Shown here: piece by piece, positions 9,209 to 17,716 of the stretch
How the letters are laid out: every line of letters starts with the position of its first letter
How positions within the stretch are numbered: the stretch's first letter is position 1
Source of the DNA: SpSt-333 sp964371615
GTDB lineage: Bacteria > Bacteroidota > Ignavibacteria > UBA10030 > UBA8401
DNA: 64,000 nucleotides
Direction: 5' to 3'
NCBI GenBank assembly: GCA_964371615.1
Contig: CAYJMS010000001.1
Location: 930,001-994,000, forward strand
Made by a program: the position numbers and the translations under genes
The notes under the pieces: model-generated
The model's input: the letters and a program-made list of their open reading frames with translations, nothing else
What the model was told of the DNA's origin: nothing
Database searches by the model: none

Positions 9209-9878
9209 GAACGATGTGACCGGAAAACAGAAGATCATCCGATGCCACCGTTCATCACATTCATCGATCCACGAGATCGATCGCGAGACAGTGATCCGTA
9301 TGACCACGTCGGAATATCTCTCGTATGCCGACGGTGCGCCGGTTCCCGATTACGTAAAAACCGCAGTGGCAACGGAATGGAACGACAGCGGCATTTTTGT
9401 CTATTTCCGCGGAGCATTCCGGGAGATTCGGTATGCAACTAATCTTACCGATGATGTGTTACAAAAAAAGACCCATCATCTGTGGGAAGTTTCGGATGTA
9501 TTCGAAGTATTTATCGGACCGAACGCGGTACAACGAAGAATGTATAAGGAATTTCAGGCAGCGCCGGACGGCCGGTGGGTTGATATCGATGTGTGGAATG
9601 CTCTCGGTACTTCGAATCACTATTGGTATTCCGGATGCGCGGTGAAATCCTTTGTGGATACGCCGGACAACGTATGGACATCGGTTCTCTTTTTCCCGTG
9701 GCGGTGTTTTGATGCGGATCGTGACAGTGCCGGTGAATGGAACGTCAATTTTTACCGTGCATCGGGAAAATTCCATGGTGACGAACTGCTCTCGTGGTCG
9801 CCGGTCGGCACGGGTCCCCGGTGTTTTCACCGGCCGGAACATTTCGGAATCATGACGTTTCTTTCGGATAAAGCATGA
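9201..9878 (+). CDS. CBM9-like (carbohydrate-binding family 9-like) domain protein
   Basis: 225 residues with no signal peptide visible. The region YVKTAVATEWNDSGIFVYFRG, HHLWEVSDVFEVFIGP, YKEFQAAPDGRWVDIDVWN and WNVNFYRASGK, ending ELLSWSPV and HRPEHFGIMTF, matches the layout of cytoplasmic or periplasmic CBM9-like domains: a beta-sandwich in which W/F and D/E residues line the ligand site. The family is often found alone in FCB genomes without a known substrate. It overlaps the 3' end of uvrA by 8 nt and is coupled by ATGA to the next gene. Family moderately sure; ligand unknown. Confidence 0.7.
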   Translation: MAENDVTGKQKIIRCHRSSHSSIHEIDRETVIRMTTSEYLSYADGAPVPDYVKTAVATEWNDSGIFVYFRGAFREIRYATNLTDDVLQKKTHHLWEVSDVFEVFIGPNAVQRRMYKEFQAAPDGRWVDIDVWNALGTSNHYWYSGCAVKSFVDTPDNVWTSVLFFPWRCFDADRDSAGEWNVNFYRASGKFHGDELLSWSPVGTGPRCFHRPEHFGIMTFLSDKA

Positions 9879-10483
9879 AGTATACACTTTTCACCACAGT
9901 TATTTTCGTTCTTCTTGCCATGCCGGTTCGTGCACAGGATACGACGCATGTGGACGATTACTCTACGTCACAGTATGCCGCATTATATACAATGACGGGG
10001 ATTGTCGTGCCGGTGGTGATAGCGGGAACTGTGATCAGCATGGTGCCACCCAGCGGCGGATTGGTGGTAAGGGACGGCGCATCGTATGGTTCGTTGAGTT
10101 TCGAAACGGGATATGGAAACGGAGAGGTACGTGAGACAGGTGAATTCACCGATTATCGTGTTTCTCTCGTCTATACACACATCTTTAGTTCAAAAGTCCG
10201 GGACGTGTTTCGGGCAGAGGTGAAAAAGGATATTCATTTCGACTTTGCTGACCGGAGAAAAATATTTCTCAGCGGTATCCACATCGGCGGGGGAGTGTTC
10301 AGTGACTTTCCGAATCACGGATTGTCCCTCAGTGGCGGTCTCTGGTTGAAATCTCCCTGGCTGCCGTTCTTCGGATTTTTCCCGTCGCACACGTACGGCC
10401 TGACGTACCGATACAATACATTCTTGTCAGGGGGAAATTTTCACGAGATTTCTCTCGGAATCACCTCTGCAATTACCTTTTAG
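9875..10483 (+). CDS. Hypothetical secreted / outer-membrane protein
   Basis: 202 residues. The signal peptide MKYTLFTTVIFVLLAMPVRA is followed by a short Ser/Asp-rich stretch, then a hydrophobic glycine-rich segment (MTGIVVPVVIAGTVISMVPPSGG). A run of beta strands comes after it (SLSFETGYGNGEV, YRVSLVYTHIFSSKV, GIHIGGGVFSDF, LSGGLWLKSPWLPFFGFF), ending HEISLGITSAITF with a terminal Phe as in outer-membrane barrels. No family is recognised. It is coupled to the CBM9-like gene. Its 3' end overlaps the convergent 3-methyladenine glycosylase gene by 11 nt, so the two transcripts collide here. Confidence 0.65.
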   Translation: MKYTLFTTVIFVLLAMPVRAQDTTHVDDYSTSQYAALYTMTGIVVPVVIAGTVISMVPPSGGLVVRDGASYGSLSFETGYGNGEVRETGEFTDYRVSLVYTHIFSSKVRDVFRAEVKKDIHFDFADRRKIFLSGIHIGGGVFSDFPNHGLSLSGGLWLKSPWLPFFGFFPSHTYGLTYRYNTFLSGGNFHEISLGITSAITF

Positions 10484-11063
10484 AAACCCATGGATTGTCT
10501 TTGAGGTAAAACCTCCATCGCTTATCCATGGCAACTCGAATACCGATCCTAGTTGTTGTAGCGATTTTCGATGTCGGAACAGATATACCTTGTGTAAGAT
10601 AGATTGAAGGACCTGTTAGATCAATACCTGAATCTTTCGTCGTTATATTAAAAGCTTCCGCAAACTTCGCAGGACCATTTGTCAATTTCAAATTCGGATT
10701 CTGCTCGCCTCCGCTGATACCACGGTTTTTCAACATTGTGTCGATTCCATCCAGCGGCTGTACGGCACGAATCAGTACCGCTTCGCCGAATCCCTCTTTA
10801 TATGTCACAATGTTTGCACAATAATGCATGCCATAGGTGAAGTAGACATAGAGGAAACCACCGTGGTTAAACATTACTTTGTTCCTCTCCGTCATTCCAC
10901 GATACGCATGGCAGGCCGGATCATTATACCGATACGCTTCTGTTTCAACGATCATGCCGACAAGGAATCTCCTGTATGATTTTCGTACGAAAAAGGTTCC
11001 AATCAATTCCTTTGCAACAGAAAGCGTAGGACGTGAATAATATTCGATGTCTAATTTGACCAT
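10473..11063 (-). CDS. DNA-3-methyladenine glycosylase (AAG/Mpg family)
   Basis: 196 residues, the normal size of the bacterial AAG family. The enzyme removes alkylated purines (3-methyladenine, hypoxanthine) in base-excision repair. Seen motifs: LAKELIGTFFV-like start, VGMIVETEAY containing the catalytic Glu, DPACHAYRGMTERNKVMF, and GFLYVYFTYGMHYCANIV, the tyrosines that intercalate and stack. The NGPAKFAEAF region lies near the C-terminus. It is the last gene of the minus-strand set and starts within the stop codon of the preceding barrel gene (TAATG), so it is probably translated by coupling. Confidence 0.92.
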   Translation of the reverse strand: MVKLDIEYYSRPTLSVAKELIGTFFVRKSYRRFLVGMIVETEAYRYNDPACHAYRGMTERNKVMFNHGGFLYVYFTYGMHYCANIVTYKEGFGEAVLIRAVQPLDGIDTMLKNRGISGGEQNPNLKLTNGPAKFAEAFNITTKDSGIDLTGPSIYLTQGISVPTSKIATTTRIGIRVAMDKRWRFYLKDNPWVSKR

Positions 11064-11830
11064 TACAGAAAAAATCCGAACGAGAGATACGGGAAGGTGA
11101 ATGAATCTAACCTGTTTGTAGAGAATTGATCATGGTAGGTGATAAATGCAAAATCAAGATAAGCATCCTGCCAATACTTTTTAATTCCAATACTTGTGTA
11201 CTTTGTAAAATAGTTATGGAATTTTCCTGAATACTCTATATGAATTTCACAGATGATTTTTAATCGATGCAGTTTAGACTGATGCATGAGTCCGACCTGA
11301 ATCACGGATGGGATTTTGAAAAATGTTCCTCTGCCGAAATACCGGTCAGATTCATAGTAAAGGAAATAATCTTCTTTCGGTATCGGAATATAGACGAATC
11401 GCTCGATCGCCGATGCATGGATTGCACCGGATATTTGGAGCTGGTCAAAGCCAAAAGTGGCACTGATGCCGGGTATGAGATATTTGTTCTTGTACATAGT
11501 ATTCACTTTTATGAACGTGGCATCGAATGTCAGGGAAAGCGAGCGGAAGAAAGTGAGATTATCGAAGAGTTGAATCTTCGTTCCGGCAACATAACCTACA
11601 GCATTTGAATAGCCGAAATTGAATTGTAAACGGTACATTGGACTGTAGAGTGCCTGAAGTCCAACGAACTCGTGAACTTGAATTCCGAAAACTCCTTGTG
11701 GCTGTACATACCCCGTTGAAGTTAAAAACAGTCTGTTGACAGTATAGTCCGTAGATGGTGATTCCGTAGAATCCGGATCCGATAGGAGGATACCTGTAGA
11801 AATTAAAAATAGTACAGTATATCTGGACAT
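11063..11830 (-). CDS. Hypothetical outer-membrane beta-barrel protein
   Basis: About 255 residues from ATG 11830. The open frame extends upstream to 11956, but that part overlaps ruvB and codes for basic, non-signal-like sequence. The ATG at 11830 begins MSRYTVLFLISTGILLS, a plausible signal peptide. No clear Shine-Dalgarno precedes it. The mature part is rich in alternating strands with aromatic belts (FGIQVHEFVGLQALYSPMYRLQFNFGY, SLSLTFDATFIKV, YLIPGISATFGF) and ends TFPYLSFGFFL, again with terminal aromatics. No family is recognised. It lies between ruvB and the glycosylase on the minus strand and is unlikely to be functionally linked to DNA repair. Confidence 0.6.
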   Translation of the reverse strand: MSRYTVLFLISTGILLSDPDSTESPSTDYTVNRLFLTSTGYVQPQGVFGIQVHEFVGLQALYSPMYRLQFNFGYSNAVGYVAGTKIQLFDNLTFFRSLSLTFDATFIKVNTMYKNKYLIPGISATFGFDQLQISGAIHASAIERFVYIPIPKEDYFLYYESDRYFGRGTFFKIPSVIQVGLMHQSKLHRLKIICEIHIEYSGKFHNYFTKYTSIGIKKYWQDAYLDFAFITYHDQFSTNRLDSFTFPYLSFGFFL

Positions 11831-11858
11831 GTAAGGAGGACGGGATAAAGGTGGAAAT

Positions 11859-12902
11859 CTAAAATAGTTTTTCCTGTTTTGGCGTGCTTTTGCTGATGCC
11901 AAAATGTTTGTACGCAAGGCTTGTCGCTTCACGTCCGCGGGGAGTCCGTTGGACAAATCCTTCCAGGATCAGGTACGGTTCATAGACTTCTTCGATTGTA
12001 CCGGCTTCTTCGCCGACGGCAACGGCCAGCGTACTGATACCGACCGGACCGCCGGAATATTTGTCGATGATGGTTCTCAGAATGCGTTTGTCCATCTCGT
12101 CCAATCCATGTTCATCAACTTCCAATGCTTTCAACGAATACTCAGCAACATCTTTCGTGATGATTCCTTTATGGTGAGAAAGTTTTGCGTCCGCCTCGGC
12201 AAAATCCCGGCATCGTTTCAACAGCCGGTTGGCAATACGGGGAGTGCCGCGTGAACGCTTGGCGATTTCCAGGGCGCCTTCCTTGTCGATCTCAATTCCG
12301 AGAATCGTTGCCGAACGGACGATGATCGAAAAGAGTATATCCGGTGTATAATAGTCAAGACGGTTACTGATGCCGAACCGAGCGCGTAACGGAGCAGTGA
12401 GCAATCCGGCCCTGGTTGTGGCACCGACGAGCGTGAATCGGGGGAGGGACAATTGAATGCTGCGGGCGCTCGGGCCGGAATCAATCATGATATCCAGCCG
12501 GAAATCTTCCATGGCGGAATACAGATATTCCTCCACGACGGCGTTTACCCGGTGTATCTCGTCAATGAACAGGACATCGCCCTCGCTCAGATTCGTTAGT
12601 ATACCGGCAAGGTCTGCCGGCTTGTCTAGAACGGGCCCGGAGGTGATCTTAATATCCGTCCCCATTTCATTGGCGATGATGAATGACAGCGTGGTTTTTC
12701 CGAGTCCCGGAGGGCCGGTCAGCAGTACATGATCGAGCGATTCACCCCGCTGCTTGGCGGCAGCGATGAAAATTTTGAGATTGTCGACAATCTTTTGTTG
12801 TCCCGAAAAGTCGTCGAACATCGAAGGTCGAAGTGTGTTCTCGAATTCCTTATCGGTAACAGATTCCTGGTTCGACAAATGTTCTGTGGATCGGTTTTTC
12901 AT
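11859..12902 (-). CDS. ruvB: Holliday junction branch-migration helicase RuvB
   Basis: 347 residues. RuvB is the AAA+ motor that, with RuvA, migrates Holliday junctions during recombination. Evidence: the N-terminal LRPSMFDDFSGQQKIVDNL element, Walker A GPPGLGKTT (residues 63-71), Walker B LFIDEIHR, sensor 1 GATTRAG, the arginine-finger region LRARFGISNRLDYY, and the winged-helix C-terminus (GGPVGISTLAVAVGEE, YEPYLILEGFVQRTPRGR). Length is normal. No ruvA or ruvC is in the window. It follows obg on the minus strand after 36 nt. Confidence 0.97.
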   Translation of the reverse strand: MKNRSTEHLSNQESVTDKEFENTLRPSMFDDFSGQQKIVDNLKIFIAAAKQRGESLDHVLLTGPPGLGKTTLSFIIANEMGTDIKITSGPVLDKPADLAGILTNLSEGDVLFIDEIHRVNAVVEEYLYSAMEDFRLDIMIDSGPSARSIQLSLPRFTLVGATTRAGLLTAPLRARFGISNRLDYYTPDILFSIIVRSATILGIEIDKEGALEIAKRSRGTPRIANRLLKRCRDFAEADAKLSHHKGIITKDVAEYSLKALEVDEHGLDEMDKRILRTIIDKYSGGPVGISTLAVAVGEEAGTIEEVYEPYLILEGFVQRTPRGREATSLAYKHFGISKSTPKQEKLF

Positions 12903-12938
12903 TGGTATCGTGCTAAATCCTTTAGGCCGGATTGGATC

Positions 12939-13931
12939 TTACGCATGCCCCTTTTCCACCATTTTCCACATCGAGTCGATTAATGCCGGCAGTCCTTCAC
13001 GGGTCGCAGCAGAGATATGGAAAACGGACATTCCCTTAGGAATTTTTATCTTTTTGAGATCTTTGCGCTTTGCGTCGTCTGCCGTATCCATTTTAGTAAT
13101 GGCGACGAGGCTTTTTTTCTTCGGAAGATCTTTATTGAACGTCTTAAGTTCGTTCATCAATACTTTCAGATCATGAACGATATCCTCGGTATTGCAATCG
13201 ATAAGGTAGAGCAATGCTTTAGTTCGTTCGATATGTTTCAGGAACTGTATGCCGAGCCCTTTTCCCTCGTGGGCTCCTTCAATCAGGCCCGGAATATCGG
13301 CAACGACAAAACTCTTGCTCTCCTGATAATAGACCATACCGAGATTCGGCACAAGTGTTGTGAAAGGATAATCGGCGATCTTCGGCTTTGCTGCAGAAAT
13401 TGAGGCAATCAATGTCGATTTTCCTGCGTTGGGAAATCCGACGAGACCGATGTCAGCAAGGAGTTTTAATTCGAACTGCAGATGGTACTCTTCACTCGGT
13501 TCTCCCGGCGTGCAGATTCGCGGTGCTTGATTGGTGGAGGACCGAAAAAGCCAGTTTCCTTTTCCCCCTCTTCCGCCTTTGGCAACAACGATTTCATCGC
13601 CGTCGTGCACAAGATCGGCAATCGTTTCGCCGGTCTTTTCATTTTTAATCAGCGTACCTGCCGGGACCTTGATAACAATCGATGGCGCAGAGCGGCCTTC
13701 TTTGTTCGAACCTTCACCGGGATTTCCGTTCTTGGCGATGTACCGCTTGGTATATCGAAAATCGAGGAGTGTATAAAGCTGTTTATCTGCACGGATGATA
13801 ACATCGCCGCCCCGTCCGCCGTTGCCGCCGTCAGGTCCACCTTTGGGGATGAACTTTTCCCGGCGCCAGTGGATTATCCCATTGCCCCCTTTACCCGATT
13901 TGACAAAAATTTTTGCGGAATCTATAAACAT
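12939..13931 (-). CDS. obg: GTPase Obg/CgtA
   Basis: 330 residues. Obg is a ribosome-associated GTPase (50S assembly, stringent response). The glycine-rich Obg fold is at the N-terminus (KSGKGGNGIIHWRREKF, GGPDGGNGGRGGDV). The GTPase domain follows with G1 GFPNAGKST, G3 DIPGLIEGAHEG and G4 ITKMD. There is no long C-terminal OCT domain, so this is the short form. It lies between an unknown gene and ruvB on the minus strand, with gaps of 58 and 36 nt, which suggests one transcript. Confidence 0.97.
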   Translation of the reverse strand: MFIDSAKIFVKSGKGGNGIIHWRREKFIPKGGPDGGNGGRGGDVIIRADKQLYTLLDFRYTKRYIAKNGNPGEGSNKEGRSAPSIVIKVPAGTLIKNEKTGETIADLVHDGDEIVVAKGGRGGKGNWLFRSSTNQAPRICTPGEPSEEYHLQFELKLLADIGLVGFPNAGKSTLIASISAAKPKIADYPFTTLVPNLGMVYYQESKSFVVADIPGLIEGAHEGKGLGIQFLKHIERTKALLYLIDCNTEDIVHDLKVLMNELKTFNKDLPKKKSLVAITKMDTADDAKRKDLKKIKIPKGMSVFHISAATREGLPALIDSMWKMVEKGHA

Positions 13932-13989
13932 TGTGTGCCTCTCACCAGTATTCTGGTTGGTTCAGTCATGATCGTTGGGTTATGCCGGT

Positions 13990-15063
13990 TCATCCCGATC
14001 GTTTTCCGGTGAAAGCGGTCTGCAATGCATTGATAAACAATATTGCATCGCGTGAAAATGGTTCTATATCGTTCATAGTAAAATAATGGTCCAGTGCCAG
14101 CGACGCCTCTTCCCATGTCGGATACTGCAAAATTCCATTCAGCAAGGCAATATATGCAGATTCATCGTTCCGGAAAAGTCCGGCGACGATTGAGAGTCTT
14201 TCTCGTTCCGGTATAATGAGAGATTCGGCTTGAACACCATTTGCATCGCGGTGCGGCGCTGCAACGGATTCTTTTTCGAGATAGGACCCTTTTTTTAGGA
14301 ACACATCTTTTAACTCAGAAACCAATTCATCATATTGTATCACTGTAACGCCGCGGTCGCGAAGTTTCAGTATGTGGTCCGAGACTGATGGAAGTTGTTT
14401 ATCATCGAAGAAATAGGAAAGGGCTTTGGGCGGAATTCCACGCTGTGCGTTACCGCCGATCTTCTCCTGAATGGAGAAAATAAATGCGAAGAACGGTTCG
14501 GTCATTCTTCCGACTTCGACGGCGGAATTCTCGCGGATGATCTCTCGGTCGATCTTCCGTAGCAATTCAACAGTCTCCTCTCTGGTGACTTCGGTTTTGT
14601 TTTTGGTCTGAAGGTATCGTTCCGTAATGGTACGATAGTAACTGTAATCGGAACAATAGTTAAACTTTATCTTTAACTCATCCCGTGTCAGTGAATTTTT
14701 TTCGTCGAACAGGAAGTTCTCGAGTGTCCACACCGGACGGCAGAGATAGTTAAAGAGAAAATGGACCGCTTTGTCGCAGACATGTAGGAATTCTTCCTGA
14801 ACGAAGACATAGTGATAGACGAGAAGAAAATCGGTCTGTTCCTGCAGCATACGAATATCTTCCTGATCGTAATTGAACCTGCGGGAACGGGTTTCTAACC
14901 GGTGCTCCTGAAAGAGGAGCCATTCTATTTCACTCTTAAAGAAACTTTTTACACTGTTGGGGATGTTTGATTCTAGAATCGATTTCATTGAAATCGACGG
15001 GCCATTCCCAATGGTGTTATTGCGTATTATGTGGTGAAGGGTCTCTAATTCTTGTTCAAACAT
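13990..15063 (-). CDS. Protein of unknown function upstream of obg
   Basis: 357 residues, mostly alpha-helical and charged, with no signal peptide or membrane segment. Notable stretches are FFKSEIEWLLFQEHRLETRSRRFNYDQ, QTDFLLVYHYVFVQEEFLHVCDKAVHFLFNYL and IPPKALSYFFDDKQLP. The C-terminal part (IALLNGILQYPTWEEASLALDHYF) is helical. I do not recognise the family. It is the first gene of the minus-strand unknown-obg-ruvB set and is divergent from the small membrane protein gene at 15141, with a 77-nt shared promoter region. Confidence 0.6.
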   Translation of the reverse strand: MFEQELETLHHIIRNNTIGNGPSISMKSILESNIPNSVKSFFKSEIEWLLFQEHRLETRSRRFNYDQEDIRMLQEQTDFLLVYHYVFVQEEFLHVCDKAVHFLFNYLCRPVWTLENFLFDEKNSLTRDELKIKFNYCSDYSYYRTITERYLQTKNKTEVTREETVELLRKIDREIIRENSAVEVGRMTEPFFAFIFSIQEKIGGNAQRGIPPKALSYFFDDKQLPSVSDHILKLRDRGVTVIQYDELVSELKDVFLKKGSYLEKESVAAPHRDANGVQAESLIIPERERLSIVAGLFRNDESAYIALLNGILQYPTWEEASLALDHYFTMNDIEPFSRDAILFINALQTAFTGKRSG

Positions 15064-15140
15064 CGTTTATTCTGCGTATCAATGAGTATTATCTTTATCA
15101 ATATACACCATTATCTATAAAATCTGAAAGGAATTACCGA

Positions 15141-15494
15141 ATGCACGATCTTTTTTATTTGCTGCACCTTCTTGGAATGGCCTCAATAATCGTTTCTGCA
15201 TCATATTTACTCTGGAAAAACGATATGGCGACGGAACTCAGGAAAAAATTTGCATTCATATTAATGTCTGCTTCTCATCTGCAGCTGTTGACCGGTCTGA
15301 TTCTCTTCTTTATCATGCTTTCCGAAGTGAACCACATGAAAATCGGTATAAAAATGATACTGGCGATCGAAATGGCTGTCGTAGCTACAATTTTTAAGAA
15401 AAAAATTTCAACTGATCAAATCCCGAATAAATTTCTTCTACCTTTAATTTTAATGTCAGGAGTGACAATTACGGCAGTCGCTTTTCTTCTCTAA
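15141..15494 (+). CDS. Small four-helix membrane protein of unknown function
   Basis: 117 residues. The start is ATG 15141, preceded at 7-14 nt by GAAAGGA (15126-15132). The frame is open further upstream to 14967, but that overlaps the divergent gene and lacks a ribosome binding site. Four hydrophobic segments are seen: LFYLLHLLGMASIIVSASYLL, FAFILMSASHLQLLTGLILFF, IGIKMILAIEMAVVATIF and FLLPLILMSGVTITAVAFLL. The spacing of an early His (LLHLLG) and of SHLQLLTG recalls small integral-membrane proteins with no assigned role. It is followed by a strong terminator, so it is monocistronic. Confidence 0.6.
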   Translation: MHDLFYLLHLLGMASIIVSASYLLWKNDMATELRKKFAFILMSASHLQLLTGLILFFIMLSEVNHMKIGIKMILAIEMAVVATIFKKKISTDQIPNKFLLPLILMSGVTITAVAFLL

Positions 15495-15521
15495 AAATAA
15501 ACGTAAATATATGAAAAGTAA

Positions 15522-15554
15522 TTAAACCCCGATTTTATCGGGGTTTAATTTTTT
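15522..15554 (+). terminator. Rho-independent terminator after the small membrane protein gene
   Basis: Perfect 10-bp stem TTAAACCCCG / CGGGGTTTAA around a 7-nt loop, followed by six T's. It lies 28 nt after the stop codon. Confidence 0.9.
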
Positions 15555-15687
15555 ATAGAGTCGAAAATGATAGAAAACCCTCGAAAACAGTGAGAAAATG
15601 CGATATTCAAAAAACCTATAAAACTTGGCTTGTTTTTTGAATACATAATTTTTTGCCTGATTTTATTGCTTATTTTGAATTTTTTAT

Positions 15688-15715
15688 TTGACATCTCGTT
15701 GAAAATACATATATT
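15688..15715 (+). promoter_or_regulatory. Promoter of the HU genes
   Basis: TTGACA (15688-15693), a 16-nt spacer, then TATATT (15710-15715), inside an AT-rich stretch. The longer reading TTTG...TATATTTA also resembles the Bacteroidetes -33/-7 type. The HU start codon is ~67 nt downstream with AAGGAG 7 nt before it. Confidence 0.65.
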
Positions 15716-15781
15716 TACATAAGTTGTGTTAGAGATTTACTATAATTAACTACCTAATTAACTATATATAAGGAGTTTAAT

Positions 15782-16072
15782 ATGGGAAAGGCAATGACGA
15801 AATCCCAGATATCTGCCCACTTTGCCACAAAATTTGGGTTGAAGAAAAAAGTAGCAAATGAATTCTTCCTCGAATTGGCGAATTTGGCTTACAAAGAAGC
15901 TCCGAATCAGTTTACATTTCCCGGTATCGGCAAGCTCGTGTTGGTAGATAGAAAAGCACGGCAAGGCAGAAATCCGGCAACAGGCGAGATCATTCAGATT
16001 CCTGCAAAGAAAGTTGTAAAATTTAAAGTTGCTAAAGCGGCAAAACAAGAAATCCTAAAGAAATTCATTTAA
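15782..16072 (+). CDS. hup: HU-family DNA-binding protein, copy 1
   Basis: 96 residues, a small basic nucleoid protein that bends DNA as a dimer. The N-terminal dimerisation helices (MTKSQISAHFATKFGLKKKVANEFFLEL) are followed by FPGIGKLVLVDRKARQGRNP and the DNA-contacting beta-arm with RNPATGEIIQIPAKKVVKF. The last is the RNPxTGE-IPAxxxxKF signature of HU/IHF. AAGGAG lies 7 nt before the ATG. A second, closely similar copy follows 31 nt after its stop. The pair sits between two strong terminators behind a strong promoter, which suggests high expression. Confidence 0.95.
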   Translation: MGKAMTKSQISAHFATKFGLKKKVANEFFLELANLAYKEAPNQFTFPGIGKLVLVDRKARQGRNPATGEIIQIPAKKVVKFKVAKAAKQEILKKFI

Positions 16073-16103
16073 TATTTCACCAATATAAAAAAAGGAGAAA
16101 TCC

Positions 16104-16391
16104 ATGGGTAAGGCCATGACGAAATCACAAATCGCAAGTTATTTTGCTGATAAATTCGGTATGAAGAAGAAGACTGTAACCGAAATCTTCGAGGAAATCG
16201 CCGCATTGGCATATAAAGAGGCACCGAATCAATTTACCATCCCGGGTATTGGAAAACTGGTTCTTGTTCAGCGAAAAGCACGACAAGGCAGAAATCCTGC
16301 GACTGGCGAAACGATTCAGATTCCGGCAAAAAAAGTCGTGAAATTTAAAGTTGCCAAAGCAGCAAAAGATGCGATTCTTGGCAAAAAGTAA
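16104..16391 (+). CDS. hup: HU-family DNA-binding protein, copy 2
   Basis: 95 residues. It shows the same architecture as copy 1, with near-identical arm residues (RKARQGRNPATGETIQIPAK). The dimerisation helices differ more (SQIASYFADKFGMKKKTVTEIFEEI), so homo- and heterodimers are both possible. The ribosome binding site AAAGGAG lies just upstream. It is a tandem duplicate of copy 1 on the same transcript and is closed by the hairpin at 16411. Confidence 0.95.
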   Translation: MGKAMTKSQIASYFADKFGMKKKTVTEIFEEIAALAYKEAPNQFTIPGIGKLVLVQRKARQGRNPATGETIQIPAKKVVKFKVAKAAKDAILGKK

Positions 16392-16410
16392 TTGATCCGT
16401 TGCATCGTAA

Positions 16411-16446
16411 AAAAGTCCGTTCATTATGAATGGACTTTTTTTTTGT
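16411..16446 (+). terminator. Rho-independent terminator after the HU pair
   Basis: AAAAGTCCGTTCAT pairs with ATGAATGGACTTTT (one G-T wobble) around a minimal loop, and the right arm runs into a T tract. Confidence 0.9.
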
Positions 16447-16549
16447 TTATTGTTTACCGGACACTGAAGTGTGAAGGCTTATAAACGGAATTATTCGTAT
16501 ATTTATCAATGAATTCACCAATGTATCGATACTCTAAAGCGAAAACAGA

Positions 16550-17716
16550 ATGATACGATATCTTACTGCAGGCGAATCACACGGTCAGGCATTGATCGGA
16601 ATTGTTGAAGGAATTCCGGCCGGAGTACCTATATCCGCCGATGAAATCAACCGTCAGTTGTGGCGCCGACAGCAGGGGTACGGCCGAGGAGGCCGAATGA
16701 GGATAGAATCCGATACCGTCGAAATTCTCTCCGGGGTCAGGTTTGGCAAATCTCTCGGTTCACCGATCGCATTAAAAATTACAAACCGTGATTGGCTCAA
16801 TTGGACCGAAAAAATGTCCGTTGATGGTACAGGTAAAAATATTGAAAAAATTACTTTGCCTCGTCCTGGACACGCGGATCTTGTCGGTTCGGTTAAATAC
16901 ACATTCGATGACATACGGAATGTCATCGACCGGGCAAGTGCACGTGAAACGGCGATGCGGGTTGCATGCTGTGCCATCAGCAGAATTTTTCTTGAAGAGG
17001 TTGGTATCAGCATCGGAAGTCATGTACTCTCGATCGGACCTGCCGGGATTTCCCGTCGATCGGACATCAATGCATATATAAAAAAATTTTCCTCTGAGAT
17101 CTCGAAGATATCGGTATTAGCGGACAAATCTGAAGTTCGGATTCTTGATAAGAAAATAGAATCCAAAGCAATTGCCGAAATAAAGTCTTGCAAGAAAAAA
17201 GGGGACACCCTTGGCGGTATTTTTGAAGTCCTCGTCTCCGGAATGCCGGTCGGATTAGGAAGCTATGTCCATTATGACCGTAAATTGGATGGTCAGATTG
17301 CCCAGGCAATGATGTCCATACACGCAGTGAAGGGGGTCGAGATAGGCGACGGTTTCGAAAATGCCCAAAAGTATGGATCAATTGTTCACGACGAAATATT
17401 GTCGCGCAATGGAAAAGTACTTCGGCCGACCAATCGCGCCGGAGGATTGGAGGGAGGTGTCACCAACGGAGAGTTGCTGGTTATCCGCGGTGCAATGAAG
17501 CCGATATCTACGCTTGCCAATCCATTGCGAACGGTCGATATCCGTTCCCATAAGACAACACTCTCCAGATATGAGCGGTCCGATGTGTGTGCCGTCCCGG
17601 CATGTTCCGTTATCGGCGAAGCGGTTATTGCACCGGTCATCGCAAATGCCTTTTTGGAAAAATACGGAGGGGATTCATTAAAAGAGATCAAAACACGGTA
17701 TAGAAAAACACAATAA
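16550..17716 (+). CDS. aroC: Chorismate synthase
   Basis: 388 residues. It catalyses the last step of the shikimate pathway, EPSP to chorismate, using reduced FMN. Signatures: TAGESHGQALIGIVEG at the N-terminus (GESHG), RRQQGYGRGGRM, PRPGHADLVG, RASARETAMRVACCAI, and the late GVTNGELLVIRGAMKPISTL and RSHKTTLSRYERSDVCAVP. Length is normal. It stands alone, with other aro genes absent nearby. An inverted repeat AATAAAGAG...CTCTTTATT spans its stop codon but has no T tract. Confidence 0.97.
   Translation: MIRYLTAGESHGQALIGIVEGIPAGVPISADEINRQLWRRQQGYGRGGRMRIESDTVEILSGVRFGKSLGSPIALKITNRDWLNWTEKMSVDGTGKNIEKITLPRPGHADLVGSVKYTFDDIRNVIDRASARETAMRVACCAISRIFLEEVGISIGSHVLSIGPAGISRRSDINAYIKKFSSEISKISVLADKSEVRILDKKIESKAIAEIKSCKKKGDTLGGIFEVLVSGMPVGLGSYVHYDRKLDGQIAQAMMSIHAVKGVEIGDGFENAQKYGSIVHDEILSRNGKVLRPTNRAGGLEGGVTNGELLVIRGAMKPISTLANPLRTVDIRSHKTTLSRYERSDVCAVPACSVIGEAVIAPVIANAFLEKYGGDSLKEIKTRYRKTQ

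Noticed and set aside
11831..11956. N-terminal extension of the minus-strand barrel gene into ruvB
   Set aside because: The extension would code for basic, non-signal-like sequence inside the ruvB coding region; ATG 11830 gives a proper signal peptide.
14967..15140. Upstream extension of the small membrane protein gene
   Set aside because: The codons overlap the divergent unknown gene and have no ribosome binding site; ATG 15141 has GAAAGGA upstream.
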